Source: Termitomyces sp. T153
Lineage: Eukaryota > Basidiomycota > Agaricomycetes > Agaricales > Lyophyllaceae
Assembly: GCA_018296165.2 (NCBI GenBank)
Contig: JACKQL020000018.1
Span: 496,001-560,000, forward strand
DNA length: 64,000 bases
Direction of reading: 5' to 3'
The notes beneath the pieces are model-generated. The model did not search any database. It was not told the DNA's origin and worked only from the letters and a program-made list of their open reading frames with translations. Made by a program: the position numbers and the translations under genes. This document shows, one piece after another, positions 15,579-27,921 of the stretch. Positions within the stretch are counted from its first letter, which is position 1; the number at the start of each line of letters is the position of its first letter.

Positions 15579-16918
15579 ATGCCTTTCGGGGAGATTGTCT
15601 GTGGATCACCTGGCAGCGGCAAGTCTACATATTGCTACGGGAAATATCAACTTTTCTCTGCTCTTGGTCGTCCAATTTCGATAGTAAATCTGGATCCAGC
15701 AAACGACACAATATCTTATCCTTGCGCGATTGATATCTCTTCATTGATAACGCTGAAAGATGTTATGGAAGAGCACGGTCTTGGGCCAAATGGTGGAATG
15801 TTATATTGCATGGAATATTTGGAAGCCAATTTTGACTGGCTCGAGGAACGTTTGAGGGAGCTGGGTGAAGAAGCTTATGTGCTTTTTGATATTCCGGGGC
15901 AAGTTGAACTTAGCACAAATCACGAGAGCCTCAAAGGGCTCGTTGAAAAACTGACGAAGCTTCGTTTTCGAGTGCGTTCTATTCGAAAGGCTTCAGAGTA
16001 CTTGATCTTGACTTATTTGTCACAGCTAGCTGCGGTCCATCTATGCGATGCGCATTACATCACAGACGCGTCCAAATACATTTCTGTCTTATTGTTATCC
16101 TTGAGAACCATGTTACATCTGGAGTTGCCCCATATCAACGTCCTTTCAAAGGTGGACCTGATATCTCAATACGGAGATCTGGGTACTGGAAGCTTTCTCA
16201 GCTCTCATCAACTATTCTGACCGGGTACGTAGACTTCAATCTCGATTTCTACACCGAAGTCCAGGACCTGTCCTACCTCGAGAACTCCCTTTCAGCCTCT
16301 CTACCTCCACGTTTCGCTTCTCTGAACATGGCGATGATATCATTGATCGAGGACTACAGTCTTGTTGGATTCGAGACGCTGGCAGTAGAGGACAAAAATT
16401 CGATGATTCACCTGACAAGGGTTATAGACCGTGCAACGGGCTATGTTTTCATCCCCCCCGCTGGATCATCCGCACCTCCGGGGACTGTTGACGAGACCGG
16501 CGGACCTCCTGTCTCGCGACCCAATACGTATGCATTATTCACGACCGCTGCGGGACCTCCGAAAGGTGATAGAAGTGACGTCCGTGATGTTCAAGAGAGA
16601 TGGATAGATGCGAAGGAAGAGTGGGATGCGTATGAAAAACGTCAATGGAGGAAAGAGGGAGAATTTGTTAGGGAAGAAGCCGCACGTTCACGGACAATCA
16701 GAAAACGAAACCCTCCACTGGGTTCTACTCAAGATGCACACTTGGCCTCAAGGTGCGAGTCACTCGATGTTCTGTTTTTAGAAAACCAGAATGAAGATCA
16801 AGAGGCAGATATCTGTCTCTTTGACTTCGACCTTGATATAATACGTCAGACATTGACGACAGCCAACAGCTCAAGCTCTCATCCCATATCAGCTCGCGTT
16901 GTTGCATTGTTGCGATAG
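15579..16918 (+). CDS. GPN2: GPN-loop GTPase 2
   Basis: Exons are 15579-15971, 16026-16182 and 16233-16918, giving 411 residues. GPN GTPases act in the assembly and nuclear import of RNA polymerase II (family knowledge). Seen here: P-loop GSPGSGKST (residues 9-17), NLDPAND switch region, the signature GPN tripeptide in EEHGLGPNGGMLYCMEYL, G3 motif DIPGQVEL, AAVHLCDAHYITDASKYIS, NVLSKVDLI (G4-like), then NLDFYTEVQDLSYL and LIEDYSLVGFETL as in GPN2. The start MPFGEIVCGSPGSGKST places the P-loop where the family has it; an upstream in-frame ATG at 15528 would add 17 residues ending in a hydrophobic stretch and is less likely. The C-terminus past the GTPase fold (DVQERWIDAKEEWDAYEKRQW onward) is long and charged. 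Both introns restore the family alignment. Confidence 0.92.
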
Positions 16919-17853
16919 TACCACGGATTCATCGGTTTCATACTACGGGACCAGTCCGGAGCCTTACTTCATCCTTTATGAAAGGAGACTATTACAAGGC
17001 TTCATGTTGGGTTTTGGTCATACTGACAGGTACATCGTCCTTAGGACAGCATATGTCAAAGGTTGAATCTGATAACTTCCTCTCCACTCGGCGTGTGAAT
17101 GGCGTATCGAGTTCTTGCTGGTAGCGCAAAACTGTGTATGCCTCATATACTTAGCTTTCTAATATCTCGCGAACCCGACAACTTGAACGTATATTTTAGT
17201 TGGGAAAACGGCTTGATGTTTCAAAGAAGGAATTTCGCGCTTCCTGTCTGTCAATTGGGCTTCGTGAGTTCACCTCTGCAACCAGAAGTGAGAGGTTCAA
17301 CGACGTTTCTTCAACGCCGCCAACTGGATATCTAATCTGACATACGGGCACTCGCAAGCGTAACTTGTCCCGGCGGAAGACGGCGACTGACCCAAAGCTT
17401 TAATTATGTCTTCGGATATACCGAGAGATGCACAATATATCACGCCCCCTGCACGTGCAGCGTGACCTCCCAAAGATCTGTCGACATATGAAAATGTTTT
17501 TCACTCGAACCGTGAACATGGAGGGATCGAGCCATCTTCCATAATAAAAAGAGAGCAACGGAAATGGTGGAGCTTATGGTCAAAAGATAGTGGAAAGAGT
17601 GAGTATTTAGGTGGCAGTAATGGAAAGCAATAGTAATCGATCGTAAACACTCCTAATTGAAAATAATTACCGCGTTGTTCAGCCTGATCTCTTGGGTAAG
17701 GCCTCTTGGTCCGTAGAACCCAGAAGGCAAGGCTGGTGTACGCCCAATGCGATTGAAATAACTTTTATAGATTACGACATACAGAAGGTTGGTTGCGCTG
17801 TGCGGAGTAAAGGTTGTGTGAGCCTCTCGCTTTCAAGAGGGCGCGCTGGCTGA
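16919..17853. other. Intergenic region containing direct repeat copy 1
   Basis: Apart from the repeat at 17122-17327 no coding feature is supported. An AT-rich tract and two 'catatac' motifs are present. The part just upstream of 17854 presumably holds the promoter of the phosphotransferase gene. Confidence 0.4.
17122..17327 (+). repeat. Diverged direct repeat, copy 1 (upstream of phosphotransferase gene)
   Basis: This stretch aligns by eye with 20012-20238 on the same strand. Shared blocks are agcgcaaaactg, cctcatatactta-ctttcta, gaattcgcg-ttcctgtctg and acg-gccgcc. Copies differ by substitutions and small indels. The pair brackets the gene at 17854-19716. Origin is unknown: it could be a fragmented transposon or traces of an old local duplication. 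Confidence 0.65.
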
Positions 17854-19716
17854 TTGCACATTGGCATGTTTCGCCTTGGGAGGGCGAGTCTCGTCTTCAA
17901 CCGGCTCAAAGTTCTAGTTTCTCCGCGCCCATTCTTCTCTTCCTTCGCGAACTCCGTTTTCACCACAACACGGTCGCCATGTCGCGCCATGTCCACCATG
18001 GCGGAGTCTCAGGACAGTATCTACGACTTCACTTCGGGGTGTTGGGTGTAAGTCTCATACGCGTTGTTCTAGTGCATACATCTCTGACCCGTCATCTCCA
18101 TCGTTCAGTTACAACGACGCTCTTCGTCACAAAGAGCGGAGGCTCGCTTTCGACGTCGACGGGCTGCGTCAACTTGCAGCCGAGTCCGTAAATCAAAATC
18201 TTACGGATATAATCAACTTTTCCAAGCTTGCTGAGGGCGGATTCAACCGTACCTTTATCATCACTTTACGTGGCGGTCGCCAGATAGTCGCCCGCGTTCC
18301 TTACCCAGTGACGGCTCCCAAATACTACGCCGTCGCCAGCGAAGTGGCTACTATCGAGTACCTGCGGTCCTCCTGGATTCCTGCTCCTGAGATTTACGGG
18401 CATTCCACTGACACAGACAACGCCGCTGGAACCCCGTATATTCTTATGGAGTTCGTTCAAGGCTCCAAGCTCAGCGAGGTCTGGCCCAGCCTCGGGGACC
18501 AGGAAGTCATCTCCGTCGTGCGCCAGCTCACTCAACTTGAATCACGAATGATGTCACTGCCATTCCCCGCCGGTGGGAGCCTCTACTTCACCAAAGACCT
18601 CGAGAAGGTCGCCAAAGGGCTGGGCGTACCACTAGAGGACAAGCGTTTCTGCGTTGGTCCAGATACGAAGCTGGCGCTGTGGTACGGGCGAAGGGCAGAG
18701 CTCGACGTAAATCGAGGACCATGTATGCCGTTTTCTGCCTCTTCATTACGCCCTCGAACTAACTGACGACTATAGATCAAAGCGCCGAAGCAGCTCTCGC
18801 AGCAGCAGCGTACAAGGAGATGGCTTACCTGAAGCAGTTCGGGCAACCGCTTCTCCCGTTGCGGCGTGAAAGGAGGCCCGCTTACAAGTGCCAGCCACAG
18901 TCGCCGTCATACCACATCGAGAACTTGGAGCGGTACCTCGCCATCACGTCGTCACTCGTCCCTAGTGAACCCGCTTTAAGTCGTTTCTGTATTCGCCATC
19001 CAGACCTCCAACCCAACAACATCTTCGTGTCGAGGTCGCCCGACTCCGGCTGTAAAGTCGTCAGTCTGTTTGACTGGCAACACACGTCCATCCTGCCCAT
19101 GTTTCTCCTCGCCGGCATCCCCCAACGCCTCCAGAACCACGGAGATGACGTCTCGGAGTCTATGACGCCGCCCTCTCTACCAGAGAACTTCGACGAGTTA
19201 AACGAAGCTAAGCGAGCCCGCGAGGAGTATCTCTATCGTCGCCGCCTCGTTCACTACCACTACGTTACCAGCACGAAGGAGTGCAACCAGCTCCACCACG
19301 CTGCCTTCACGGACCACTTGTACGCTCTCCGTGGCCGTCTCTTCCTACACGCTGGTGGCCCATGGGAGGGCGAATCCTCCGATCTGAAGGCTGCGCTCAT
19401 TCAAGCCACGAGAGAGTGGAAGAAGTTAACGGGCGAAGGCGTGCCGTGTCCCTTCGAGTTCGATGCCAAGGACCTAAGCGAGACGGCGATGCTGAATCAA
19501 GAACTGAGTCAAGCGAGCAAGGGCTTCGAGTTCTTACAGTCCTGCTGCGGCGTTGGGGAAGAAGGCTGGGTAGCGACTGAGGACTACGAGTCTGCCGTGG
19601 CTTCCTTGAAGGGGTTCAAAGAGGAGGCATTGCAGAGGGCCGAGTCGGCGGAGGAACGGGAGGAGATCATGGCTCACTGGCCATGGGACGACATGGACGA
19701 AGATGCGTATATGTAA
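17854..19716 (+). CDS. AIM9-like phosphotransferase (APH/kinase fold), probably mitochondrial
   Basis: Exons are 17854-18047 (donor GTAAGT), 18109-18722 and 18776-19716, giving 582 residues. The first 45 residues (from MHIGMFRLGRASLVFNRLKV) are rich in Arg, Ser and hydrophobic residues and lack acids until residue 50, as in a mitochondrial presequence. If initiation is at 17989 instead, the presequence is lost. Next come FTSGCWVYN (the Trp-x-Tyr-Asn start of the fold), LAEGGFNRTFIITLRGGRQIVARVP (nucleotide-binding glycine loop and Lys-equivalent region), SEVATIEYLR (helix C Glu) and PYILMEFVQGSKLSEVW (hinge). The catalytic loop is CIRHPDLQPNNIFV (HxDxxxxN), followed by SLFDWQHTSILP, the DxD-like metal site with one Asp visible. 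Substrate is unknown. The family is expanded in Agaricomycetes. Diverged direct repeats lie on both sides. Confidence 0.85.
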
Positions 19717-21811
19717 TGAATAGTGCTAGATATCTGGTCCTGCTGTATCCTATCCGCCTTGCAGAGGATGAATGTGTTGATGCCGCCGTGCCGATCTCGG
19801 CACAATCGGCATGCCCTGTGATTGCCCCAATTCGCGGTCCAGTGCGTGCAAGATGCCATCGGAACGGTTCTGATGATATACAGTCAAATTCCCCATAGCA
19901 GTGAATTATTGGGGGTTATGGGTTATTAGAAACACTGTAGGGTCATGGATCAGGCTTGTTTTAAAATGATGCGGCACCATCTGGTGCAATACCGTGTTGA
20001 TTTCTCGTTAGCAGCGCAAAACTGCTTGTGCGAAAAGGGTTTCCTCATATACTTATCTTTCTAGTACCTCACTCCAACCCGATTATTTTTCCAGGGTAGG
20101 TTTCGGACAATGGCTCAGCGCTCAACGTTTATAACAGAGGGAATTCGCGTTCCCTGTCTGCCATTAGGGCCTCGGATGTCCTTCAATGTCCATAGCTGTC
20201 ATCTTCTGCGAAACGGTCGTTACGTCGCCGCCGGGCTGATTAGTTCCTGGGTATGATTCAGATCGGATCCTACAAATGTCGCTGGAGCGCGCTACACGAT
20301 TCCGCGTTGTTCCGCTCTCTCGACTTACCCTGGCTTCCATCTGAGTCTCTAGCGGATAACACCATCAAGTCAGTCGAATGACAGCTTGTTGGTTTTCATC
20401 GCGACTGCTTTCGAACCGAGCTGGGTCGTTATGCCACCTTGCTATCGTAGAACAATATTTGGACGAAAACTTCCTTATGCTACTACCAATCATCATACAG
20501 CCACCTTCATCGTACAAATGCTTGGACTCTTCAATTTTTTGCGGACAAATGGCGCACAGCTTGCTTTACTACGAGGGGAATTTGTCCGCATTGGATTACT
20601 TAGGGCTTTCCATTCGTCATCTCATTCTCGAATTCCCAATGAAGCAGAATGATTCAGGAACCAATTGCGCTTGATTGTACCTGTAGTCAAGGCTGTGCAT
20701 AATCAATACCGGGTGCTTCAAAAGCGCTGCGGCACCGAGTATGCATTGATCAGTCTTGTCAGTTCCCGAGCCTCATACATTGATACAAAGCACAGCCTGA
20801 TTTCGAAGGTAGTTTGAAGACTTGTATACAAAGTGGAATGTTGTCGGTAGAGTAGATGACTTTCCATAACGTTTGAAACATCAGATCTACCTTTCAAACT
20901 GAGAGTAGCCGCTGTGCCGAAAGTTGGGCACGGTGATACGCGAAGATTTGAATGTCAGCATAGTAAACCGGATGTAAGTACGTCAACCTCTTTCAGCTTC
21001 AAACTTGGCTTCAGATGTCCTCAAACTTCGGCTGGGACTGCTCGGCATAATACGGTCAGGGCTGTCGCGCTAATTCGTACATGTTGCGCTCAACGCGTCA
21101 GAGCCCGTGATAAATACTCGCGAATTTTGCTGCCATGGAGCTAGATTGTAGCGTGGCTGACATAACTCCGTCATGCACCATCTTGAAGTCTGAAACTTCA
21201 AATCGTTATGGAAAGTGATCCAGTGATCGATCTGAGGTCCAACGACAACGACCGAGAGGCCAGATGCTCCGACAAATAATAGGGCCTGACCAAGAAGCAC
21301 GAAGTACCGGCGGTCTTGTGGCATCATTCCGTCCCTTTCCATCAAAGGCACCACTTGGTGGTACCCCATACATACTCTTTTGCGCGCCCTTCGAAAAGAA
21401 ATGTCTCGCAGTCGATCTGATTACAAGTTTCATCATGGTTGCCAGCGATACAGTTCTTGTCGAGCCAGAGTCTCAGTTTATCGGGAAAATTGTATGGCTC
21501 GGCAAGTTGCAGCTGATGGACTTTGTCAACAATATGCCTCGGCCCAACCTGACCGTCCCGAGTTGATCTCGGCCCTTTGATTTTCTGCAACGGAATGGTA
21601 ACTCAATGGCGCAACTTGACTTTTCTGTCATACCTCTCACGACTCCGAGTGTCTTTCTCAATAACCCAAGTTATTCCTCGCTTGTACTAACCAGAGTGTA
21701 TGCCAACCGCGCGGCCATGTCAGATCGTGCCTTGGAATTGTAGAACTCAGTGCCAGTATTTGAAGGTATGTGCTGTCGAAAAAGGTTGAACATATCATTT
21801 CCATACCCTTT
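19717..21811. other. Gene-poor 2.1-kb region with direct repeat copy 2
   Basis: The repeat at 20012-20238 is the only clear feature. On the minus strand, 21070-21370 has an open frame with a hydrophobic run (YFVLLGQALLFVGASGLSVV) that could be a transmembrane fragment, and 21340-21590 has another open frame without hallmarks. No start, intron pattern or family could be supported, so these are left as unassigned, possibly decayed DNA. The last few hundred bases are the promoter of the first GMC gene. Confidence 0.35.
20012..20238 (+). repeat. Diverged direct repeat, copy 2 (downstream of phosphotransferase gene)
   Basis: Partner of 17122-17327, in the same orientation about 2.9 kb downstream. 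It carries an insertion after the first block (tgcgaaaagggtt) and otherwise follows copy 1 through ttcgcg-tccctgtctg-catt-gggc. Confidence 0.65.
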
Positions 21812-23960
21812 ATGTCGTCCTATCGAAAATCATTTATTTTGGCCTTGTTCGCGTGCGCACAAAGCAACGCGAAGGTGTTCGATAGCTTTGAACAAGTCCA
21901 ACATGTAAAATATGACTTCATTGTCGTAGGGGGTACCTAAATTTATTCCTTCTTGTTGGATAGATCACTTTCTCATGTAAATTCATTTTAGGTGGTACGG
22001 GGGGAAATGTCATTGCCAATCGTTTGACAGAGAACCCAAAATTCAATGTCCTTGTCCTCGAAGCCGGTCCTTCGTAAGTCACTCATTGATCCTTCGAATA
22101 ATTTTCTGTTATCGTTCGCTACAGAAACTCAGATGTACTTCCATCAGAGGTTCCATGGTTGGCTCCCACAATGTGGAATACAGCCTTTGACTGGAATTAC
22201 ACAACAGTTCCGCAGGTCGCCCTCGGTGGCCGTCCTGTAGCTTTCCCTCGAGGGCATATCCTTGGTGGAACTAGTTCCATCAGTATGTATTCTTCTGAAA
22301 TCACCTATGTTTACTATTTTCAACCCTTGACTTCAGACTTTATGATGTATACTAGGGGATCAAGCGACCAATATGACCACTGGGCCAATATCACAAAAGA
22401 TCCGGGCTGGTCATGGAAGAATCTTAAAAAGTACTTTGATAAGAACGAGAGATGGGTAGCTCCTGCAGATCATCATAACACAACCGGACAATTCGATCCC
22501 TCTGTGCACAGCTTTAATGGAACCAATTTCGTCAGCCTCGCGGGCTTCCCGACGCCCATTGACGGCCGAATAATCAATGCAACCCACCAACTTGGTGGTC
22601 AATTCAAGTTCAACCTAGATTATAGCTCTGGTAATCCCTTGGGAATTGGTATGTCCCCCTTTTTGTCTTCGTTATGTATTCACGGAGGCTGATTAACTTC
22701 CATCATGTAAAGGCTGGCTGCAGAACACTGTCGGTGGCGGCCAAAGAAGCAGCTCTGCTACTTCTTATCTAGGTTCGCAATTCATTAGACGACCGAATCT
22801 ACATGTACTTGTGAATGCTCAAGTCGGCCGACTGCTTCAAACATCTGCCGGACATGTTCCAGGCTTCAGGACAGTTGAGTTCAGACAGCATGTTGCGGGT
22901 ACGTCACTCATTTACAATACTTCGACGATACTGAAAGCGAATAGGTCCTGTCCAACGTGTCTCGGCCTCCAAGGAGGTTATAATTTCTGCTGGTACAATT
23001 GGCTCTCCACAAGTCTTGCTCAATTCTGGGATAGGTCCTGCGGAGCACTTGCACTCGGTGGGGATTCGGAGCATTGTCAACCTTTCCGACGTCGGTTCCA
23101 ACTTTGTAGATCATTGTGCCGTTGCTCTACCTTGGCTCGTCAACAGTAACGCTACGTTTGAGCAAATCAAAGAACCTGAAATCAGCGCTGAACTACTAAA
23201 TCAATGGACCGTCAACCATACTGGCCCATTTGTCGATACTTTAACCTCTCATTTGGGCTTTTTCCACATTAATAATGCCTCTCGTCAGCACCCTGCTGTT
23301 GGTTCTCTCACCCCTCATTACGAATTCATCATATCTGTAAGATCAGTTGTCCCCCATTTTGAAGGTCATATTAATTGACAAATTTCCAAGAATGGACTCA
23401 TTATTCCAAATCCCCTCGTTCCGGCGAACGGTCACTTCTTCAGCATTGCTACTGCACTTCTGTCTCCAGCCTCTAAGGGTTCAATCAGGTTGAGATCTAA
23501 CAACCCTTACGACCCTCCTCTTATAGATCCTGCCTACTTGACAAACGATGTGGACAAAAGTGCTATGAGGACTGCTATCCGGGCAGCCATGAAGTTTGTT
23601 ACGGCCCCAGCATGGTCTGGATATATCCTCGCCCCTTCAGGAGGGATGGAGAATATTACTGACGATGCTTCCTTGGATGCGTTCATTGAAGCGAATGCCG
23701 GGACATTCTTTCATCCGACAAGCTCGAATAAGATGACGCATAAAGGCGCTAACAATGGTGTCGTGGACCCTGATGGTAAAGTGAAGCACGTCGATGGTAT
23801 TCGTGTGGTCGACGCGTCCATCTTTGTAAGTCGTCACTCATTCAAATGTGACTATATAATGATCAAGCCAATCTAGCCGTATATCTTTAGCGGCCATCCT
23901 CAAGCCCCCATTTATGCTTTTGCTGAAAGAATATCGGATCTTATCAAGTCTTCTTACTGA
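21812..23960 (+). CDS. Secreted GMC oxidoreductase 1 (aryl-alcohol-oxidase-like)
   Basis: FAD-dependent alcohol oxidase family, extracellular. Start 21812 gives a signal peptide ([20 protein letters not shown]). The dinucleotide fold [19 protein letters not shown] is split by the first intron. Then LVLEAGPS, the first GMC signature [30 protein letters not shown], the second signature [18 protein letters not shown], the catalytic His block [33 protein letters not shown] and the terminal [13 protein letters not shown]. Seven introns give about 590 residues, with stop TGA at 23958-23960. No break was found. Several NxT/S sites suggest glycosylation. The block after the catalytic His is SSNKMTHKG instead of GTAAMSPKG seen in gene 2, and the second His is followed by Pro instead of Thr, so substrate or activity may differ. 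The next gene is a tandem paralogue with all seven introns at the same places. Confidence 0.9.
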
Positions 23961-24749
23961 ATCTTTTCATGAACATGTTGTATTTCGACAAGGTTCCTTC
24001 ATAAATAATACATAGATATCACCATTATGCTGGTCATGAATGCATGCATTGCCAGAAAATTTGCAAGTACTTGCATTGAGAATTCTTAGGCCTTTACATA
24101 CTTAAACTTTATGAGTGACCAGGACGGCTGATGATCGATGATCATTGATCGATCAGGCCTGGCCCAGGTTCCGAGAGACCGTCGGATGGCTCCGAAACAG
24201 CTGCTATAAACCAGTGCCCGCAGGTGTACTGACACTTAATTTTTGTCCTGCATCAGATCCTTGCCTGTTACTATAACTCGGTGTCTTTATTGACAGATGA
24301 TCCTCCCTGTATGCTGGCAGTCATTCAGACAATCTTGCAAATCGATCCGGCTCAGAACCTCGTTTGAGCCATGTTGACTCAGAACCCTACTTGTACTCAT
24401 CACTGTCCTATCTCGTCCTGCATGGCAGTGTGCTCGAATCAGGAACGGATTGACACACCCGCTTGCCACCAAGTCGACTAAGCTCGAATAATGGATGCCG
24501 ATCCCGAATCTCGAAAGCATCTGCTCGAGTAGGGATCGCCACTCCCCCAAACATCTGAAACACTGAGTGTGGTATTTATGATCATTTTTTCTCTATTTTT
24601 CACGGACTGCTGCAACTCTGGTCTTGATGCGGTACAGCATGCGCTTCATAGGTATCTTTGTATATGGGTATATCGTCTATTCACCGTACCTTTCCACTTA
24701 TATATATAAAGGGAGCAGAGGGTAAGCTCGTCAACCCATTCATTGTTCC
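23961..24749. other. Intergenic region between the two GMC genes
   Basis: No coding feature is supported. Overlapping GATC/ATCGAT words form an imperfect palindrome near 24131-24155. A strong TATA box stands at 24699-24710, close to the second GMC start. Confidence 0.5.
24699..24710 (+). promoter_or_regulatory. TATA box of the second GMC oxidoreductase gene
   Basis: The run tatatatataaa lies about 40 bp before the ATG at 24750. This implies a very short 5' untranslated leader, as is common for strongly induced fungal secreted-enzyme genes. The first GMC gene has no equally clear box. Confidence 0.6.
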
Positions 24750-26920
24750 ATGAAGCCCTCTCAGATTCTTCTACCTTCGGCATTTTATTTCCTTGCGTTC
24801 TTCTCATCGTGCAATGCCGCCATCTATGATGATGTGGCGGCTCTTAAACACAAGTATGATTTTATCATTGTTGGAGGTTGGGATTTATTCTGTTCCCTTT
24901 ATCACTAATCCAAATCTGTTTCACGAAAGGTGGTACGGCAGGCAACGTTGTTGCAAATCGATTGACGGAGAATCCGAAGTTTAATGTCCTTGTGATTGAG
25001 GCAGGTCCTTCGTGAGTAGCATATATAGTTTTTTTTCCACCTTTGCTCAGCCTCCATATACTTAGCCACGTCGGAGTTCTCAGCTCTGAAGTACCATTTT
25101 TTGCTGCGAACAACTGGTTCACAGCCTTTGATTGGAATTACACCACTACTCCTCAAGTTGGCCTTGGAGGTCGCTCAGCTATTCTTCCTCGAGGTCATAT
25201 ACTGGGTGGTAGCAGCTCTATCAGTGAGTGTCACTTTTCCAGTTCTGCGACCCATCTCATACTCAAGCAGACTTCTTAATGTATACACGGTCTACAGTGG
25301 ATGATTACGACCGCATCGCGAACAAGACGGGGGATAACGGATGGTCTTGGAAAAGTTTGCAACCGTACTTCCGAAAGAACGAGAAGTTTGTGAGGCCGGC
25401 TGATAAGCACAACAACACTGGACAGTTTGATCCCAAAGTGCACGGCTCAAATGGTTCGCTATCCGTCAGCATTCAGAATTTCCCCACCCCAATCGACTCC
25501 AAGGTTATCAATGCGAGTCATCAACTCGGAGGAGACTTCAACTTCGTCCTTGATTACAATGACGGATTACCACTGGGGCTTGGTGAGCATCAATCTTCCG
25601 GGTCATCTCAGAAAGAAACTCATTGCAAATTCAGGTTGGCTACAAACCACTGTTGATGGGCCGACGGGATCGCGGAGCAGTTCTGCAACGGCATACCTGA
25701 CGCCCGAATTCCTTAAGCGACCAAATCTAGACATACTCGTCAATGCACAGGTCTCTCGCTTGCTACAGACTCAGGAAGGAAAGCCACTATCGTTTCTTAC
25801 CGTGGAGTTCAAACATGGTCTGAGTAAGTTGACGAGGTGTATTAATGACCCAAATCCTGATTGAATTCTTCGTGTCATTCTAGGCTCAAAACTTGGCCGT
25901 ATAACTGCGTCCCGAGAGGTTATCATGTCTGCTGGTTCGTTGGGTACACCACACATCCTTCTCAATTCCGGAATTGGCGACTCGCAGGCTCTCGGTCGCA
26001 TCGGAATCAAGCCTCTCGTTGATCTTCCCGATGTCGGTGCCAATCTTTGCGATCACTCAGCTATCGCCAATCCTTTCGTGGCTCTGTCGAACAACACCTT
26101 CGAGAATATTCGCGAGCCTAATGTGACCGCACAACTTTTGCAACAGTGGAATAAGACAAAAACCGGGCCGCTTACAGACACTGTAGCCAGTCTTATCAGC
26201 TTCCATCGTGTTGCCGGTGATGATCTACCTAATCCCGACCCAGCAGCTGGACCGAACACACCTCATTTTGAGCATCTATATGCAGTTCGTTTTATCTCAA
26301 TACGATGACAGAATAAGGCTAATCACATGGGTTTTCAGAACGGCCTCATCGTTCCCAACAACTTTGTCCCACCTGGCCAACATGTCTTCAGTGTCGCAAC
26401 GGCCCTCGTCTCTCCTTCTTCCCGCGGTTCTCTTACTATAAACTCCACTAATCCCTTCGATCCCCCTCTTATTGATCCTGCGCTCCTGAAGGAGGAATCT
26501 GACCGCAAGATGATGCGTGCCGCACTTCGCCATGCCTTCAAGTTCGTGACTGCACCTGCCTTTGCCGGTTATGTTATCAGCCCTGCAGGAGACTTGCCCA
26601 ATGCAACGATCGCGACAGACGCAGAGCTCGACACGTATATGAATGCGGAGGCGGGAACGTTCTTCCATCCGACTGGAACTGCGGCAATGTCACCGAAGGG
26701 TGCAAACTATGGTGTGGTTGATCCGGACTTGAAGGTGAAGAACATTACAGGATTGCGTGTGGTGGATGCCTCCATCTTTGTGGGTGTCGTTATGAGTTTA
26801 TTCTCACTAGGTTGCTAACACCTACAATAGCCTGATATTCCAAGTGGACATACACAAGCAGCGGTCTATGTCATTGCAGAGCGTGCAGCAGATATAATCA
26901 AGGAGTCTTATTCAAAGTAA
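24750..26920 (+). CDS. Secreted GMC oxidoreductase 2 (aryl-alcohol-oxidase-like)
   Basis: Paralogue of the upstream gene, with the same seven intron positions (after IIVGG, EAGPS, GGSSSI, LPLGL, KHGLS, HLYA and DASIF). Signal peptide [26 protein letters not shown] fold [23 protein letters not shown] signature 1 [13 protein letters not shown], signature 2 [18 protein letters not shown], catalytic block [19 protein letters not shown], and terminal [19 protein letters not shown] with the second active-site His. Stop TAA is at 26918-26920. All family landmarks are canonical, so this copy is probably an active oxidase that supplies H2O2 in lignocellulose breakdown (family inference). About 590 residues. 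A TATA box lies 40 bp upstream. Confidence 0.92.
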
Positions 26921-27921
26921 CTCTTTACAGGATAAGGGATTATCTATAACTACACACATTTCCTCTCACTTTAATTGTCTTACACTATGACCAGCCATTT
27001 CTCTCTGAGACACTGCTTCATCATAACAATCACAGGCGAGTCCTGTCATAACATTATGTATATAGCTGGTAAAATGACTAGTCGAACCCATCACGTCAGG
27101 AGAATCAACATTATTAATCATCGGTGTGTTCTGAAGCCTTACCTAGTTTCAAACTATTATATGTTTTGGTCGTTTGGACCATACTACAGGAGACAATCTC
27201 TGACCGGATAAATACAAAAAGAGAGTAAATCAGGGTTGTCCGAAAACTATCATCACATGGTGCTTTCTCCGATAACGGAAGTTTAACGAAGTTCAGGAAG
27301 CAGGGCTCTTGGAATTCATATGAGGTGGTTTTGGAGCGTGCGGAAGGACGGAAAAGTCCTGCTTATTCGGGCCTCGACAAAGCTTTGAGGTAGACGTTAT
27401 ATTCACGAGCCGATCGGCTCGACCCGGTTCGGATCATGCCGGGGACGCGCACCTTTTCGTCCTTGGTCAAATTTTTGGCTCCAAATGTGACCCCAACGAA
27501 ATCCGCTTCTCAGAATTCGAACGAATGCCTAGCCCATCCTCTTCGGTGTCGATCATGATGCGCGCTCTCTCATAATGCCCAGCTCGGCGCAAGATATCAT
27601 ATGAATATCACCCTACTCGAGCTTGTCTTTGGTCTTCGGTCTACTGGTATGAGACTTGGATCTTCGAACGTTGAATTCGGATTTTTTTTCCTCCCCAGAC
27701 TGTTTTAAAGTGTATTTCTCTACAACAAGCTACTTTTGTGATCTCTTTTGATACTGTGTCATCTGCAAAAGCTTCAGCTCTACTGAGAATGAGTCCCTCG
27801 AAACATTGCGCACCCGTTGCTATGTCGGACCGTATCATCAGGATCTGTCGCCTGATTGATGTTTCACCTAGGGTGCTGATTATATGTAATAACTCGGTGT
27901 TTTTCTATTGAATAGACTGCT
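26921..27921. other. Intergenic region
   Basis: No gene or repeat is recognised. CpG content is ordinary, and a GC-rich patch near 27410-27450 contains gccgatcggctcg. This is plain intergenic DNA as far as can be seen. Confidence 0.4.

Noticed and set aside
21070..21590. Hydrophobic minus-strand frame as a transporter gene
   Set aside because: Only one possible membrane segment, no start or intron support, and flanking frames do not join to a recognisable family.
24121..24160. GATC/ATCGAT-rich near-palindrome between the GMC genes as an operator
   Set aside because: It is short and imperfect, and no known fungal regulator site fits. A chance low-complexity palindrome is as likely.
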